Notes: generated from the sequence alone by a model not told the origin. 64,000 nt of DNA from Catenuloplanes niger (GCF_031458255.1 NZ_JAVDYC010000001.1:7233501-7297500), one strand, 5' to 3'; shown: positions 17,546 through 25,682, counted from the stretch's first letter. Numbers and translations: made by a program.

Positions 17546-18358
17546 CTAACCCTTGAGCCCGGCATCGCCGACGCCGCGGATGACGTGGCGCTGCAGGAAC
17601 GCGTACACGACCACCAGGGGCAGCCCACCGATGACGGCGGACGCCATGATCTCGGCGTAGCGCAGGCCGTACGAGCTCTGCACGGTGCCGAGCCCGACCG
17701 GCACGGTCATCAGGTCCGGGTCGCTGACCACGATGAACGGCCAGAGGAAGTTGTTCCACGCGGTGACGAACGTGAACACGCCGACCGCGGCCAGGACCGG
17801 GCGGGACATCGGCAGCACCACGCTCCAGAACATCCGCAGCCGGCTCGCGCCGTCCAGCGCGGCGGCCTGCTCGTACTCGCGCGGGATGCCGTCGAAGAAC
17901 TTCTTCAGGATGAAGACCATCACCGGCGCGGCCAGCTGCGGCAGGATCATGCCCCAGTACGTGTCGACCAGCCCGAGCGACTGCATCTGGTGGAACAGCG
18001 GCACGATCAGCGCCTGCGGCGGCACCATGATCCCGGCCAGGACCAGCGCGAACAGCCAGTTCTTGGCCGGGAAGTCGAGCCGGGAGAAGCCGTAGGCGGC
18101 GAGACTGGCCGCGGCCAGCGTCAGCACGGTCACGCCGGCCGCCACGACCAGGCTGTTGAACAGCCAGAGCGGCACGTCGCCGGCGGTGAACACGCCGCGG
18201 TAGGCGTCCAGCGTGAACACGTCCGGGACCCAGGTGACCGGGACCCGCGTGGTCTCCGCCTCCGGCTTGATCGACGTGTCGATCGCCCAGGCCAGCGGGA
18301 TCAGCCAGAGGAGTGCCAGTGCGACACCCAGCAGCGACAACGGCACACGGGTACGCAT
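17546..18358 (-). CDS. Carbohydrate ABC transporter permease, MalG type
   Basis: A 270-residue inner-membrane permease of the CUT1 class with six membrane segments. The coupling loop reads FFDGIPREYEQAAALDGASRLRMFWSVVLPMSRP, and the protein ends in the typical FLQRHVIRGVGDAGLKG. ATG 18358 overlaps the stop of the partner permease (ATGA). It lies between that gene and the arabinofuranosidase gene in the operon. No ATPase is encoded here; CUT1 systems in actinomycetes often share one MsiK-type ATPase encoded elsewhere. Confidence 0.95.
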   Translation of the reverse strand: MRTRVPLSLLGVALALLWLIPLAWAIDTSIKPEAETTRVPVTWVPDVFTLDAYRGVFTAGDVPLWLFNSLVVAAGVTVLTLAAASLAAYGFSRLDFPAKNWLFALVLAGIMVPPQALIVPLFHQMQSLGLVDTYWGMILPQLAAPVMVFILKKFFDGIPREYEQAAALDGASRLRMFWSVVLPMSRPVLAAVGVFTFVTAWNNFLWPFIVVSDPDLMTVPVGLGTVQSSYGLRYAEIMASAVIGGLPLVVVYAFLQRHVIRGVGDAGLKG

Positions 18359-19278
18359 CAGTCGTCCCTCCCGGCCGGGAAGATCTTGAACTGGGCGAAG
18401 GCCACCACGATGATGATCAGGAAGAGCAGGTAGGAGATCGCGCTCGCGTAGCCGATCCGGTACGACGTGAAGCCCTGCTCGTACACGTACTGGATGAGCG
18501 GCCGGGTGATCGGCCCGGCGTTGCCCTCGTTCAGCAGGTACACCTGGTCGAAGATCTTCAGTGACGCGATCAGTTGCAGCACCAGGACCAGCCCGGTCGT
18601 GCGGCGCAGCAGCGGCAGCGTGATCCGCCGCAGCCGCTGGCCCGGCGTCGCGCCGTCCACCGCCGCGGACTCGTGCAGCTCCCGTGGGATGCCCTGCAAC
18701 GCAGCCAGGTAGAGCAGGAAGTTGAAACCGACCGTCCACCACAGCGTGCAGAGCACCACCGCCCACATCGCGGTGCGCTCATCGTTGATCCAGGCGACCG
18801 GATCGCCGCCGAACCACCCGACCGCCGCGTTGAGCAGACCGAAGTCGGACTGGTAGATCCACAACCAGATCAGCGCGACCACGGTCACCGGCAGCAGGAA
18901 GGGCATGAAGAACGCGAACCTGAGGAACCAGCCGGTACGCCGGGCGCGGTGCGCCAGCAGTGCCATGCCCAGCCCGGTCAGCACCAGCGGCGGCGTGCTG
19001 AGCAGCGTGAACCAGACGGTGTTCCACAGCGAGTCCCAGACCGCGCCGTCCCGGGCCAGCTCCGCGTAGTTCGACAGCCCGAGGAACTCGACGTCGCCGC
19101 CGGCCAGGCTGGTGTTGAACAGGCTGCTCCACAGCCCGGACAGGATCGGCCAGATCATGAAGAGCGCGTAGATCAGCAGGAACGGGAGCGCGAACCAGAG
19201 CCCGGTCAGCGATCTCTCGGTGCGCGCCGGCGCGGGGCTGGTGTCGTGCACCGGCGCGGGGACTGTGTCGACGGCCAT
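18358..19278 (-). CDS. Carbohydrate ABC transporter permease, MalF type
   Basis: A 306-residue CUT1 permease: a Pro-rich N-terminal tail (VPAPVHDTSPAPARTERS), six membrane segments, and the EAA-like loop LQGIPRELHESAAVDGATPGQRLRRITLPLLRR. ATG 19278 follows a strong GGGAGGG ribosome site. It lies 11 nt after the binding-protein stop and overlaps the next permease by 4 nt. It would form the heterodimeric channel with that protein. Confidence 0.95.
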   Translation of the reverse strand: MAVDTVPAPVHDTSPAPARTERSLTGLWFALPFLLIYALFMIWPILSGLWSSLFNTSLAGGDVEFLGLSNYAELARDGAVWDSLWNTVWFTLLSTPPLVLTGLGMALLAHRARRTGWFLRFAFFMPFLLPVTVVALIWLWIYQSDFGLLNAAVGWFGGDPVAWINDERTAMWAVVLCTLWWTVGFNFLLYLAALQGIPRELHESAAVDGATPGQRLRRITLPLLRRTTGLVLVLQLIASLKIFDQVYLLNEGNAGPITRPLIQYVYEQGFTSYRIGYASAISYLLFLIIIVVAFAQFKIFPAGRDD

Positions 19279-19289
19279 CGGAGCCCTCC

Positions 19290-20582
19290 CTAGACCGGTG
19301 CCGGTGTGTCGATGAGGCGTTGCATGTCCGCCTTGAACCGGGCCAGCCCCGCCTCCGGCGTGAGCGTGCCGGACTGCACCGCGCCGAACGCGGCGCCGGC
19401 CGGGTTCTCCATGTTGGACGCGGAGCCGCTGAACCAGGCGGGCGGATCGAGCTGCGCGGTCGTGGCCGCGTCCCGGTAACGCGACTGCGGGTCCAGCGCC
19501 AGGTAGTCCGGGCTGCGGGTGGCCGGGAGCCAGGCCGGCACGTGCCCGCCGGCCGCCCAGTCCACGCTGTGCTCCAGCATGAACCGCACGTAGTCGACCG
19601 CGGGGCGGGTGCCGGCCACCGTGCGGTCCCGCTGGTGCGGCAGCACGAACGTGTGGCAGTCGGCCTGCGTGCGGGCGATCCCGGCCGGGCTCGCGGTGCC
19701 CGGGAAGACCTCCGGGAACGGCACCATGGAGAACGGCGTCCGCTGCGTTTGGAACGTGGTGACCTCCCACTCGCCGTTGAACAGGAACGCGGCCCGGCCG
19801 CTGCCGAACAGCGCAACCGCGCCGGAGAGCAGCATCTGGCCGGGCGCGACCGCGTCGGTGACGGAGAGACGGCGCATGAAGTCCAGCGCCTGCAACGCCT
19901 TCGCGTCGTCGATCACGAGCGCGGTGGCGTCCGCGGTCAGTAGGTCGCCGTCGAGCTGGCGGTAGAGCGTCCACCACAGCCGCCAGGGGGAGATGCCGAA
20001 GTTGTCCAGGACCAGCCCGTACCCGCCGGTCAGCTTCTTCGCCTCGGACCACGCGGCGACCAGGTCGTCCGCGCCGCGCAGCGGGACCAGCGTGCCGTTC
20101 GCGTCGGTCAGCCCGAGTCGCCGGCACAGGTCGGTGTTGTAGTACATCACGAACGGGTGGGTGTCCAGCGGGATCGCGTAGACCTGGCCGTCGACCACGC
20201 AGCGGTCCCAGATCTCCGGCAGCACGTTCTCCGGCGTGATCCCGGCCTCGGCCAGCAGCTCCGGTGGGAACGGGTCGAGCAGCCGGCCGGGCGCGAAGCT
20301 GGGCAGCCGGGCCAGGTGCAGGATCGCCACGTCCGGCGCCCGGCCGCCGGCCGCGGCCATCGACAGCTTCGTGTAGTACGGCGGGCCCCAGGCCAGCGTG
20401 GAGGCCTGGACGTCGAGGTCCGGACGGCTCGCGGCGAACGCGTCGACCAGCTCGACCATGCGCACGCCGTCGCCGCCGCCGAAGAGGTTCCAGTACCGCA
20501 GCCGGTCGGCCCCGGACGGGGCACCGCACGCGGCCGCGCCCAGCACCGCGGCCGTGCCGGCCAGCAGCTGACGACGCTTCAT
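19290..20582 (-). CDS. Sugar ABC transporter substrate-binding lipoprotein
   Basis: A 430-residue family 1 extracellular binding protein (RYWNLFGGGDGVRMVELVDAFAASRPDLDV, KGAPDVAIL-like RAPDVAILHLARL, YAIPLDTHPFVMYYN, AAFLFNGEWEV). The signal has an RR pair (MKRRQLLAG) and a lipobox AAAC, so it is a lipoprotein, possibly Tat-exported. ATG 20582 is preferred over ATG 20591 because the ribosome site GAAGGG lies 9 nt before it but directly touches the upstream ATG. First gene of the operon; the downstream arabinofuranosidase suggests an arabinose-containing oligosaccharide ligand. Confidence 0.93.
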   Translation of the reverse strand: MKRRQLLAGTAAVLGAAACGAPSGADRLRYWNLFGGGDGVRMVELVDAFAASRPDLDVQASTLAWGPPYYTKLSMAAAGGRAPDVAILHLARLPSFAPGRLLDPFPPELLAEAGITPENVLPEIWDRCVVDGQVYAIPLDTHPFVMYYNTDLCRRLGLTDANGTLVPLRGADDLVAAWSEAKKLTGGYGLVLDNFGISPWRLWWTLYRQLDGDLLTADATALVIDDAKALQALDFMRRLSVTDAVAPGQMLLSGAVALFGSGRAAFLFNGEWEVTTFQTQRTPFSMVPFPEVFPGTASPAGIARTQADCHTFVLPHQRDRTVAGTRPAVDYVRFMLEHSVDWAAGGHVPAWLPATRSPDYLALDPQSRYRDAATTAQLDPPAWFSGSASNMENPAGAAFGAVQSGTLTPEAGLARFKADMQRLIDTPAPV

Positions 20583-20627
20583 CTCGCGCATCCCTTCATA
20601 TGTCGGGTGCGTTACTTAGGGAGAGAG

Positions 20628-20641
20628 TGTTAGCGCTCACA
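20628..20641. promoter_or_regulatory. LacI-family operator of the arabino-oligosaccharide operon
   Basis: TGTTAGCGCTCACA is an imperfect palindrome centred on AGCGCT, the typical shape of actinomycete LacI-family operators. It lies 46 nt upstream of the binding-protein start. No LacI-family gene is present in the window, so the repressor is encoded elsewhere. Confidence 0.7.
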
Positions 20642-20831
20642 TGGACAAAGTCAATGGGACCTGTCGATGTATGCCAGCGATGTGCGTTAATGCGGCGGGG
20701 GCCGCCGCCCGATCGGCGACCCCCGCCTGCCCTCGATCCCCGCCCCGTGGTCGAGGGCCCCCGCCCCACAGCGGGGCGAGGTTGCGCGCGCGTGGCGGCC
20801 GCCACGCGCCGTAACCATTCGGGGTAGGTGG

Positions 20832-21443
20832 TCAGCGGGCGGCCCGATACGTCCGCTCCGACATGAACGCGCGGAACCGCGGGTTGCGCCGCAGCCGTTC
20901 CAGGCAGCGCGCCCGGTTCGGCCCGATGCCGCCGCACGGCACACCCAGCCGGGCGCTGATCTCCCCGTACGGCGTGGGCGGGTCCTGGAGCAGCAGCTCC
21001 AGCAGTTGCCGGCAGTGCGGCGGCAACTCGTCGAACGCGGCCCGCACCGCCGCGCCGCGCTCCCGGCGCAGCAGCCCGTCGTCCACCGAGGCGGCGGTGG
21101 CGTCCGCCTGGCCCTCCAGCCGTGCCGTGGTCGCGCCGGGCAGCTCGCGTTTCGCGGCGCGGTGCAGGTGATGGCACTCGCGCCGGGTGGTGGTCAGCAG
21201 CCACGCCGGCAGCGCCCGCGGATCGCGCAACCGGTCCAGCTGCTCGAACAGGCGCAGCCAGACGGTCTGGCTGACGTCCGCGGCGTCGGCGTCGTTCAGC
21301 CGCCACTGCCGGCACACGGCCGACACCAGCCGGCCGTACCGGTCCACGATCGTGCGCCAGGCCCGCGTGTCCCCCCGGGACGCGGCCGTGACGAGGCCCG
21401 CGATGTCCCCGTTCTCCGTTACCGGACTGTCCAGCATGGTCAC
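20832..21443 (-). CDS. ECF sigma factor
   Basis: A 203-residue sigma-70 family protein. Region 2 covers about 12-85 (WRTIVDRYGRLVSAVCRQWRLNDADAADVSQTVWLRLFEQLDRLRDP) and region 4 about 130-185 (AAFDELPPHCRQLLELLLQDPPTPYGEISARLGVPCGGIGPNRARCLERLR). The family usually has PxGSIGPTRxRCL where this protein has PCGGIGPNRARCL. GTG 21443 is chosen because GGAGAG ends 7 nt before it; ATG 21437 is nearly equivalent. No anti-sigma gene adjoins it, so control by other means or at a distance is likely. Confidence 0.9.
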   Translation of the reverse strand: MTMLDSPVTENGDIAGLVTAASRGDTRAWRTIVDRYGRLVSAVCRQWRLNDADAADVSQTVWLRLFEQLDRLRDPRALPAWLLTTTRRECHHLHRAAKRELPGATTARLEGQADATAASVDDGLLRRERGAAVRAAFDELPPHCRQLLELLLQDPPTPYGEISARLGVPCGGIGPNRARCLERLRRNPRFRAFMSERTYRAAR

Positions 21444-21836
21444 TGCACGTCTCTCCATCCCCCTGGGAGACGCACGCGACCCGCCCGTCACCCGTGCGGG
21501 ACGCGTGCGGTGTCTGGTGCCGTGCCGCCCCCCGGCGGCTTCCGGCCCGTCATGCGGAAAGCCTCGCACATTCGGCCCGTCCCGGGTCCGCCCCTCGGTG
21601 TCGGTTCCGTGACCGCCCGGCTGACGGATTCCGGCGTGCGCGACCCGGACGCGCGCGTCCCGCCGGGCCGCGCGAACGCCTCGGGGATGTCTCGATCCGT
21701 GACCCGCCCGGTTGCCGGCGGCCCGTCCCGGGCACGCGACAGCGCCGGTCCCGTCGAGCGGAACCGGCGCTGCGTCGAGCTCTCGTCCGTCGGGCCGGTC
21801 CGGCGCGACGCGCGGGACGCCCGGCCACGCGGGCGG
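21444..21836. other. Intergenic region without a gene
   Basis: This 393-nt gap separates the sigma factor start from the end of the DUF3618 cluster. Reading frames here lack any family resemblance. The only structure noted is the hairpin at 21741-21771; the rest must hold the sigma factor promoter. Confidence 0.6.
21741..21771 (-). terminator. Hairpin downstream of the DUF3618 cluster
   Basis: Perfect 9-bp arms AGCGCCGGT (21741-21749) and ACCGGCGCT (21763-21771) with a 13-nt loop, 65 nt past the stop of the cluster's last gene. Confidence 0.5.
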
Positions 21837-22520
21837 CTAGGAGACCTTCTCGCGGGCCTCGGAGGCGCGGCCCTTGACGTCCTCGGCCGCGGAGCGGCCC
21901 TCGTCGCGCACGGTCGCGGCCGCGTCGGTCGCGGTGTCCCGCACCCGGCCGGCCGCCTCCTCGGCGGGACCGCGCAGGTTGTCCTGGAGCTCGCCGGCCA
22001 GCTGCTTCGCCTCCTGCACCAGCGTTTCCTTGTTCTCCTGCACCGCGGTCCGCGCGCTCGCGGCCAGCTCGCGCTCCTTCTGCGTCGCCGGCAGCAGCGA
22101 CGAGATCAGCCAGCCCGCGCCGAACGCGATCAGGCCGGCCGCGAGCGGGTTGCCCTCGGCCTTGGTCTTCACCACGGACGGTGCCTGCCGGACCGCGTCC
22201 GCGGCGTCCGAGGCCTTGTCCGACACCGCGTGCGCGGCACCGGAGGCCTTGTCGGAGACCGCCTGCGCGGCGCCGGAGGCCTTGTCCGAGACCGCGTGCG
22301 CGGCGCCGGAGGTCTTGCCGGCCACGGTCGAGCCGGCGTCGGAGGCGGTTCCCATGATCTTCTCCCGGGTGTTGCGGAGCGCGTCGCGGACGCGCTGTTT
22401 CCGGTCCTCGACGATGCGCGTCGGGCTGGCCTTGTACGCGAGCGCGTCCACGTCGGAGCTGAGGCCCGCGCGGGTACGTTCGATCTCGGCGCGGATCTGG
22501 TCGGGATCGCTGCTGGTCAT
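21837..22520 (-). CDS. DUF3618 protein with LEA-like repeats and one membrane segment
   Basis: A 227-residue protein. Residues 5-50 match DUF3618 (DPDQIRAEIERTRAGLSSDVDAL, SPTRIVEDRKQRVRDAL). Then follow four near-identical 11-residue repeats around 60-108 (SGAAHAVSDKA type), a membrane helix (GLIAFGAGWLISSLLPA, about 124-140), and a charged Ala/Glu-rich C-terminus. The repeats resemble LEA-type amphipathic helices. It overlaps the upstream holin-like gene by 4 nt; third gene of a cluster linked to envelope or osmotic stress in actinobacteria (known by association only). Confidence 0.9.
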   Translation of the reverse strand: MTSSDPDQIRAEIERTRAGLSSDVDALAYKASPTRIVEDRKQRVRDALRNTREKIMGTASDAGSTVAGKTSGAAHAVSDKASGAAQAVSDKASGAAHAVSDKASDAADAVRQAPSVVKTKAEGNPLAAGLIAFGAGWLISSLLPATQKERELAASARTAVQENKETLVQEAKQLAGELQDNLRGPAEEAAGRVRDTATDAAATVRDEGRSAAEDVKGRASEAREKVS

Positions 22521-22921
22521 GACAGGCCTCCACGATTCGGCTTGAGGGCTTGGGGGATCTCCTTCGCGGTCTCCGCGGTCTGCGGCATCCCGCGCATCTC
22601 ACGGGCCTTGCCGCGGGCCATGGTGAACAGCACGCCGCCGACGATCGCCCAGAGCACGGCCACGATCAGCGCGGCCCAGCTCTGGTCCATCACGTTGGCG
22701 AGGCCCCACCACAGCGCGAACGACAGGAACAGCAGGACCAGGAAGCCGGCCACGCCGGCGCCGCCGAACAGACCGGCGGCCTTGCCGGCCTTCGCCGCCT
22801 CCTGGCGCATCTCCGCCTTGGCCAGCTCGACCTCCTGGCGGACCAGTGTGGAGAGGTCCTGGGTGACCTCGCCCAGCAGCTCCCCGAAGGAGCGCTGTGA
22901 CACGTCCGGACCCTGGGTCAT
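22517..22921 (-). CDS. Holin-superfamily (DUF1469) small membrane protein
   Basis: A 134-residue protein of the phage_holin_3_6/DUF1469 family: an amphipathic N-terminal helix (SFGELLGEVTQDLSTLVRQEVELAKAEMRQEA), two membrane segments (about 52-76 and 82-100), and a short basic tail. Despite the name these chromosomal proteins are not prophage holins. It overlaps both neighbours by 4 nt (22918-22921 and 22517-22520), so the three genes are translationally coupled. Confidence 0.9.
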   Translation of the reverse strand: MTQGPDVSQRSFGELLGEVTQDLSTLVRQEVELAKAEMRQEAAKAGKAAGLFGGAGVAGFLVLLFLSFALWWGLANVMDQSWAALIVAVLWAIVGGVLFTMARGKAREMRGMPQTAETAKEIPQALKPNRGGLS

Positions 22922-23709
22922 GGCCGTGCCTCACCCGGGTACGTGCGCGGCTCGGTCGCCGGCGGGGCCAGCGGGTCGGTCACCGGCGGCAGCAGCGGGT
23001 CGGGCTCGACCGGCAGCACCGTGGTGGCGGGCGTGACCACCGCGGTGGTCGCCGGGGTGGCCGGGACCGGCACGGCCGTGACCGGCTCGGTGTAGGTGGC
23101 CGGGACCGGCGTGGCCGGGACCGTGGCGGTCCCGGTGGCGGTGACCCCGCCGGTGGTGGTCCCGGACGGGGCGGTGGACGGTGCCGCGCCGGAGTCGTCG
23201 GAGATCTCCGCGGCGACGCTGCGGGTCACCCGGCCGGCGATCAGGCCGAGCACCGCGGCACCGGCCAGGAACGTGCCGGGGTGCCGGCGCGCGTACTCCT
23301 TGACCTCGGTGATCAGCGCGCCCGGCTCGCGGGCCTCCAGCCAGTCCGCGACCTGGTCGATCTTCGCGGCGGCCTGCCGGGCGTAGTCGCCGACCGGTCC
23401 GGACTGCTCGCTCGACTCGGCCATCGAGCGCAGCTCGCCGCCGACCGACCGGATGCCGCCGACCGCGCGCTGCTGCTGCGCGCCGGCCTGGCTGCGCAGC
23501 TCGTCGCGGGTGGCGTGGTAGAGGTGGCGTGCCTGACGGCCGGTCTCCTCGGCGACCCGGCGGCCCTCGTCCTTCGCGGTGCCGGCGACGCTTCCGCCGG
23601 CTTCCACCGCGGTGTGCCCGAGCTCGCGGGCCTCCTGCTTCGCGGTGTCGGTGGCGGACGTCTGGCCGTCGGTCGCGGACGCTGAACGCGACGTGGCGAT
23701 ATCCGTCAT
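22918..23709 (-). CDS. LEA-like/membrane protein, first gene of the DUF3618 cluster
   Basis: A 263-residue protein. Residues 15-80 are Ala/Glu/Arg-rich helices of LEA-like type (TAKQEARELGHTAVEAGG, GTAKDEGRRVAEETGRQARHLYHATRDEL); a middle part (about 95-150) fits the domain usual in these clusters (YARQAAAKIDQVADWLEAREPGALITEVKEYARRHPGTFLAGAAVLGLIAGRV) with one membrane helix. The last 80 residues are a low-complexity Pro/Thr/Val tail. ATG 23709 follows GGAGGG by 6 nt. It heads the three-gene operon. Confidence 0.88.
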   Translation of the reverse strand: MTDIATSRSASATDGQTSATDTAKQEARELGHTAVEAGGSVAGTAKDEGRRVAEETGRQARHLYHATRDELRSQAGAQQQRAVGGIRSVGGELRSMAESSEQSGPVGDYARQAAAKIDQVADWLEAREPGALITEVKEYARRHPGTFLAGAAVLGLIAGRVTRSVAAEISDDSGAAPSTAPSGTTTGGVTATGTATVPATPVPATYTEPVTAVPVPATPATTAVVTPATTVLPVEPDPLLPPVTDPLAPPATEPRTYPGEARP

Positions 23710-23865
23710 CTCAGTGCCCTCCAATCGGGTTTTCCAGGGGGTGAAGTCGGCCATCTCAATCGGCCGTGCGAGGTCCCGGCTACCCGGGATCCCGGTGGTC
23801 ATGCGGGAGGCGCACGCCATTTTTTGTGCCCGTTTGATCGGATCGGGGCGGGGTACCCGATCGGT

Positions 23866-24123
23866 ATGACTGATCAAGCGACTACCGAGGCAGCCCTGGT
23901 CGGAGGGCCTTACGACGGTGAGACCCGCAGCGCGGGCGACACCGGTCTGATCGAGATCGAGAATGACGGGCTCGTGCACCGCTACATTCGTACGAGTAAA
24001 TCTCAGAATTCGTCCATCGTGTACAACTACGACGGAGTCGTGAATCCGGCCGGCGCCGAGGACGGCGCCGAGCACTCCGCCGAACGTGTCGCCACGAACG
24101 TGGACCCGGACGGCAATTCCTGA
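23866..24123 (+). CDS. Small hypothetical protein
   Basis: An 85-residue acidic protein (ALVGGPYDGETRSAGDTGLIEIENDGLVHRYIRTSK). The GGPYDGE opening is shared with small uncharacterised actinomycete proteins, but I know no function. ATG 23866 lies in a GATCGG-rich stretch without a strong ribosome site. Codon use is less GC-biased than its neighbours (ATT, AAA, TCG, AAT codons). A strong terminator follows directly, supporting that it is transcribed. Confidence 0.7.
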   Translation: MTDQATTEAALVGGPYDGETRSAGDTGLIEIENDGLVHRYIRTSKSQNSSIVYNYDGVVNPAGAEDGAEHSAERVATNVDPDGNS

Positions 24124-24128
24124 TCTTC

Positions 24129-24172
24129 GCGGGTGGCCGCCCACCGGGGTTTCCGGGTGGGCGGCCACCCGC
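24129..24172 (+). terminator. Strong hairpin terminator
   Basis: Perfect 17-bp arms at 24129-24145 and 24156-24172 with a 10-nt loop, 5 nt after the stop of the small hypothetical gene. It isolates the infC leader from upstream transcription. Confidence 0.88.
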
Positions 24173-24307
24173 GGGTCCGGCCGCCCGTTCCGGGTGTGCG
24201 GGCGGCGCCGGGCCGGGCGCGGGAATATCAAGGTCATTTTCCGTGGTTGTCATGATCGGGTCACAGCAGAACCGCGCGGCCCGGGTGCCGGGGCAGGTTC
24301 GGGGCCG

Positions 24308-24337
24308 TTAGCGACGGCGTTCCGGGCCTGTTAGACT
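24308..24337 (+). promoter_or_regulatory. Candidate promoter of the infC operon
   Basis: TTAGCG (24308-24313), an 18-nt spacer and TAGACT (24332-24337) resemble a housekeeping promoter. Transcription would start near 24344 and give a leader of about 380 nt before infC. A similar TAGACT lies at 27133-27138 upstream of pheS. Confidence 0.45.
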
Positions 24338-24343
24338 TCCGGG

Positions 24344-24723
24344 GTCGACCTGACCATCACGCATGTTCATGATCAAGTTTGATCCTGCATCGGCTTCGAT
24401 CCTGCATCTGCGTGGTGGTGATGAAGCGGAGCGCCTGCTCCCACCCGCGTCGCGTCGAGCGTCCGGGTCCGGTCAGACCGCCTCGGGTGCTCCGCATCCG
24501 CAGTGCGGTGGCTCAGTGCCACGCGTGACAGCGTGGCCGTGCGCGAGAGCGTGAGCCGTGACCGGTCGAGCGGGCCCTGGCATGCACGTTGCCGGGGCCT
24601 TTCTGCTTGTGGCCGACAGCGCACGCCGTGCGCAGGCTCGACCCGCCGGGGCAGGTGGGTGAGTCGTCGCCAGACCCGCGCCGGCCGGCCGGTGGGTGCG
24701 GGAAGCAGTTATGAGGAGGCCCC
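24344..24723 (+). promoter_or_regulatory. infC leader with attenuator-like hairpins
   Basis: About 380 nt without a convincing gene. GTGGC/GCCAC (24508-24512 with 24518-24522) and CCACGC/GCGTGG (24519-24524 with 24531-24536) share bases and cannot form together. A 10-bp hairpin (24571-24580 with 24588-24597) is followed by TTTCTGCTT, a real intrinsic terminator shape and rare in this window. An ideal AGGAGG lies at 24714-24719. The layout suggests transcription attenuation of the IF3-L35-L20 operon; the signal is unknown. Confidence 0.5.
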
Positions 24724-25383
24724 ATCAGCGCCGAACCACGCGTGAACGATCAGATCCGGGCGCGAGAGGTCCGACTGGTCGGCCCTGAGGGTGAGCAGGT
24801 GGGCATCGTCCCGCTGGAGCGCGCCCTGCAGCTGGCCGCGGATGTCGATCTGGACCTGGTCGAGGTGGCGCCGATGGCCCGTCCGCCGGTGTGCAAGCTC
24901 ATGGACTTCGGAAAGTTCAAGTATGAGTCTGCACTCAAGGCGCGCGAGGCCCGGCGCAACCAGCAGCAGACCGTCATCAAGGAGATGAAGCTCCGCCCGA
25001 AGATCGATCCGCACGACTACGAGACCAAGAAGGGTCACGTGGTGCGGTTCCTGAAGGCGGGCGACAAGGTCAAGGTCACGATCATGTTCCGTGGTCGCGA
25101 GCAGAGCCGTCCGGAGCTGGGTTACCGCCTGCTGCGCCGGCTCGAGTCGGAGATCACGGAGCTGGGTTACGTGGAGGCCGCCCCGAAGCAGGACGGCCGA
25201 AACATGACCATGGTGTTGGCCCCGCACCGGGCCACCAAGGCGGCAGCGGCGGAGCGCGTCGCGGCCAGCGCCAAGGCGCCTCGCCCGCCCCGGGACGAGG
25301 ACGTCGTGGACGCACCCGAGAGCGAGGCTCCCGCGACGGAGTCCGCTGACGCGGGTGCGCCGGCCGGAACTCCCGGCCAGTAA
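24724..25383 (+). CDS. infC: Translation initiation factor IF-3, apparent AUC start
   Basis: IF-3 (219 residues) checks start-codon/initiator-tRNA pairing on the 30S subunit. Sequence: [89 protein letters not shown], then an acidic Ala/Pro tail. The conserved start of actinobacterial IF-3 (ISAEPRVND) is encoded from 24724, where the codon is ATC, 4 nt after AGGAGG. In frame, TGA at 24712 closes the path upstream and no ATG, GTG or TTG occurs before GTG 24742. ATG 24711 is in another frame that ends at 24788. A non-AUG start fits the known AUU-based autocontrol of E. coli infC. Confidence 0.93.
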   Translation: MSAEPRVNDQIRAREVRLVGPEGEQVGIVPLERALQLAADVDLDLVEVAPMARPPVCKLMDFGKFKYESALKAREARRNQQQTVIKEMKLRPKIDPHDYETKKGHVVRFLKAGDKVKVTIMFRGREQSRPELGYRLLRRLESEITELGYVEAAPKQDGRNMTMVLAPHRATKAAAAERVAASAKAPRPPRDEDVVDAPESEAPATESADAGAPAGTPGQ

Positions 25384-25391
25384 CGGCCGGC

Positions 25392-25415
25392 TTCCCGGCC
25401 ACAACCGGCCGGGAA
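25392..25415 (+). promoter_or_regulatory. Stem-loop between infC and rpmI
   Basis: TTCCCGGCC (25392-25400) pairs perfectly with GGCCGGGAA (25407-25415), with further pairing possible outside. No T-tract follows. It could modulate rpmI-rplT expression, for example by L20 binding as known in other bacteria, but this is inference. Confidence 0.4.
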
Positions 25416-25448
25416 CCCCCGGCCTGTATCAGGAAGAAGAGGCGTTCA

Positions 25449-25643
25449 ATGCCGAAGATGAAGAGCCACACCGGCATGGGCAAGCGGGTGAAGGTCACCG
25501 GCAAGGGAAAGCTCGTCACCGAGCAGGCCGGTAAGCGTCACCTGCTGGAGGGCAAGTCCTCCCAGCGCACCCGCCGGCTGACCGGCACGGTCGAGGTGGC
25601 CAAGTCCGACGTGAAGCGTATTAAGAAGCTGCTGGGCCGCTGA
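25449..25643 (+). CDS. rpmI: 50S ribosomal protein L35
   Basis: A 64-residue basic protein, full length for bL35: [37 protein letters not shown] and a C-terminal [10 protein letters not shown]. It sits between infC and rplT in the universal order. ATG 25449 is preceded by AGGAAGAAGAGG. Confidence 0.98.
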   Translation: MPKMKSHTGMGKRVKVTGKGKLVTEQAGKRHLLEGKSSQRTRRLTGTVEVAKSDVKRIKKLLGR

Positions 25644-25682
25644 CGCGCCCGCCACTGACTTTTTTCAATTAGGAGTAGTTCA

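Noticed and set aside
14859..17759. Single 966-codon frame covering the SGNH gene and most of the GH51 gene
   Set aside because: Only its last 382 codons match a family. The rest is an out-of-frame reading of the arabinofuranosidase gene, which has its own start and motifs.
22517..22921. Prophage holin
   Set aside because: The protein belongs to the chromosomal DUF1469 group and no other phage genes are present.
24363..24554. Possible 63-residue small gene in the infC leader (MFMIKFDPASAS)
   Set aside because: No ribosome site, no family resemblance, and it overlaps the alternative hairpins. A regulatory leader peptide cannot be excluded but is not supported.
24711..24788. ATG 24711 as the infC start
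   Set aside because: It is in a different frame and ends at 24788; it cannot give IF-3.
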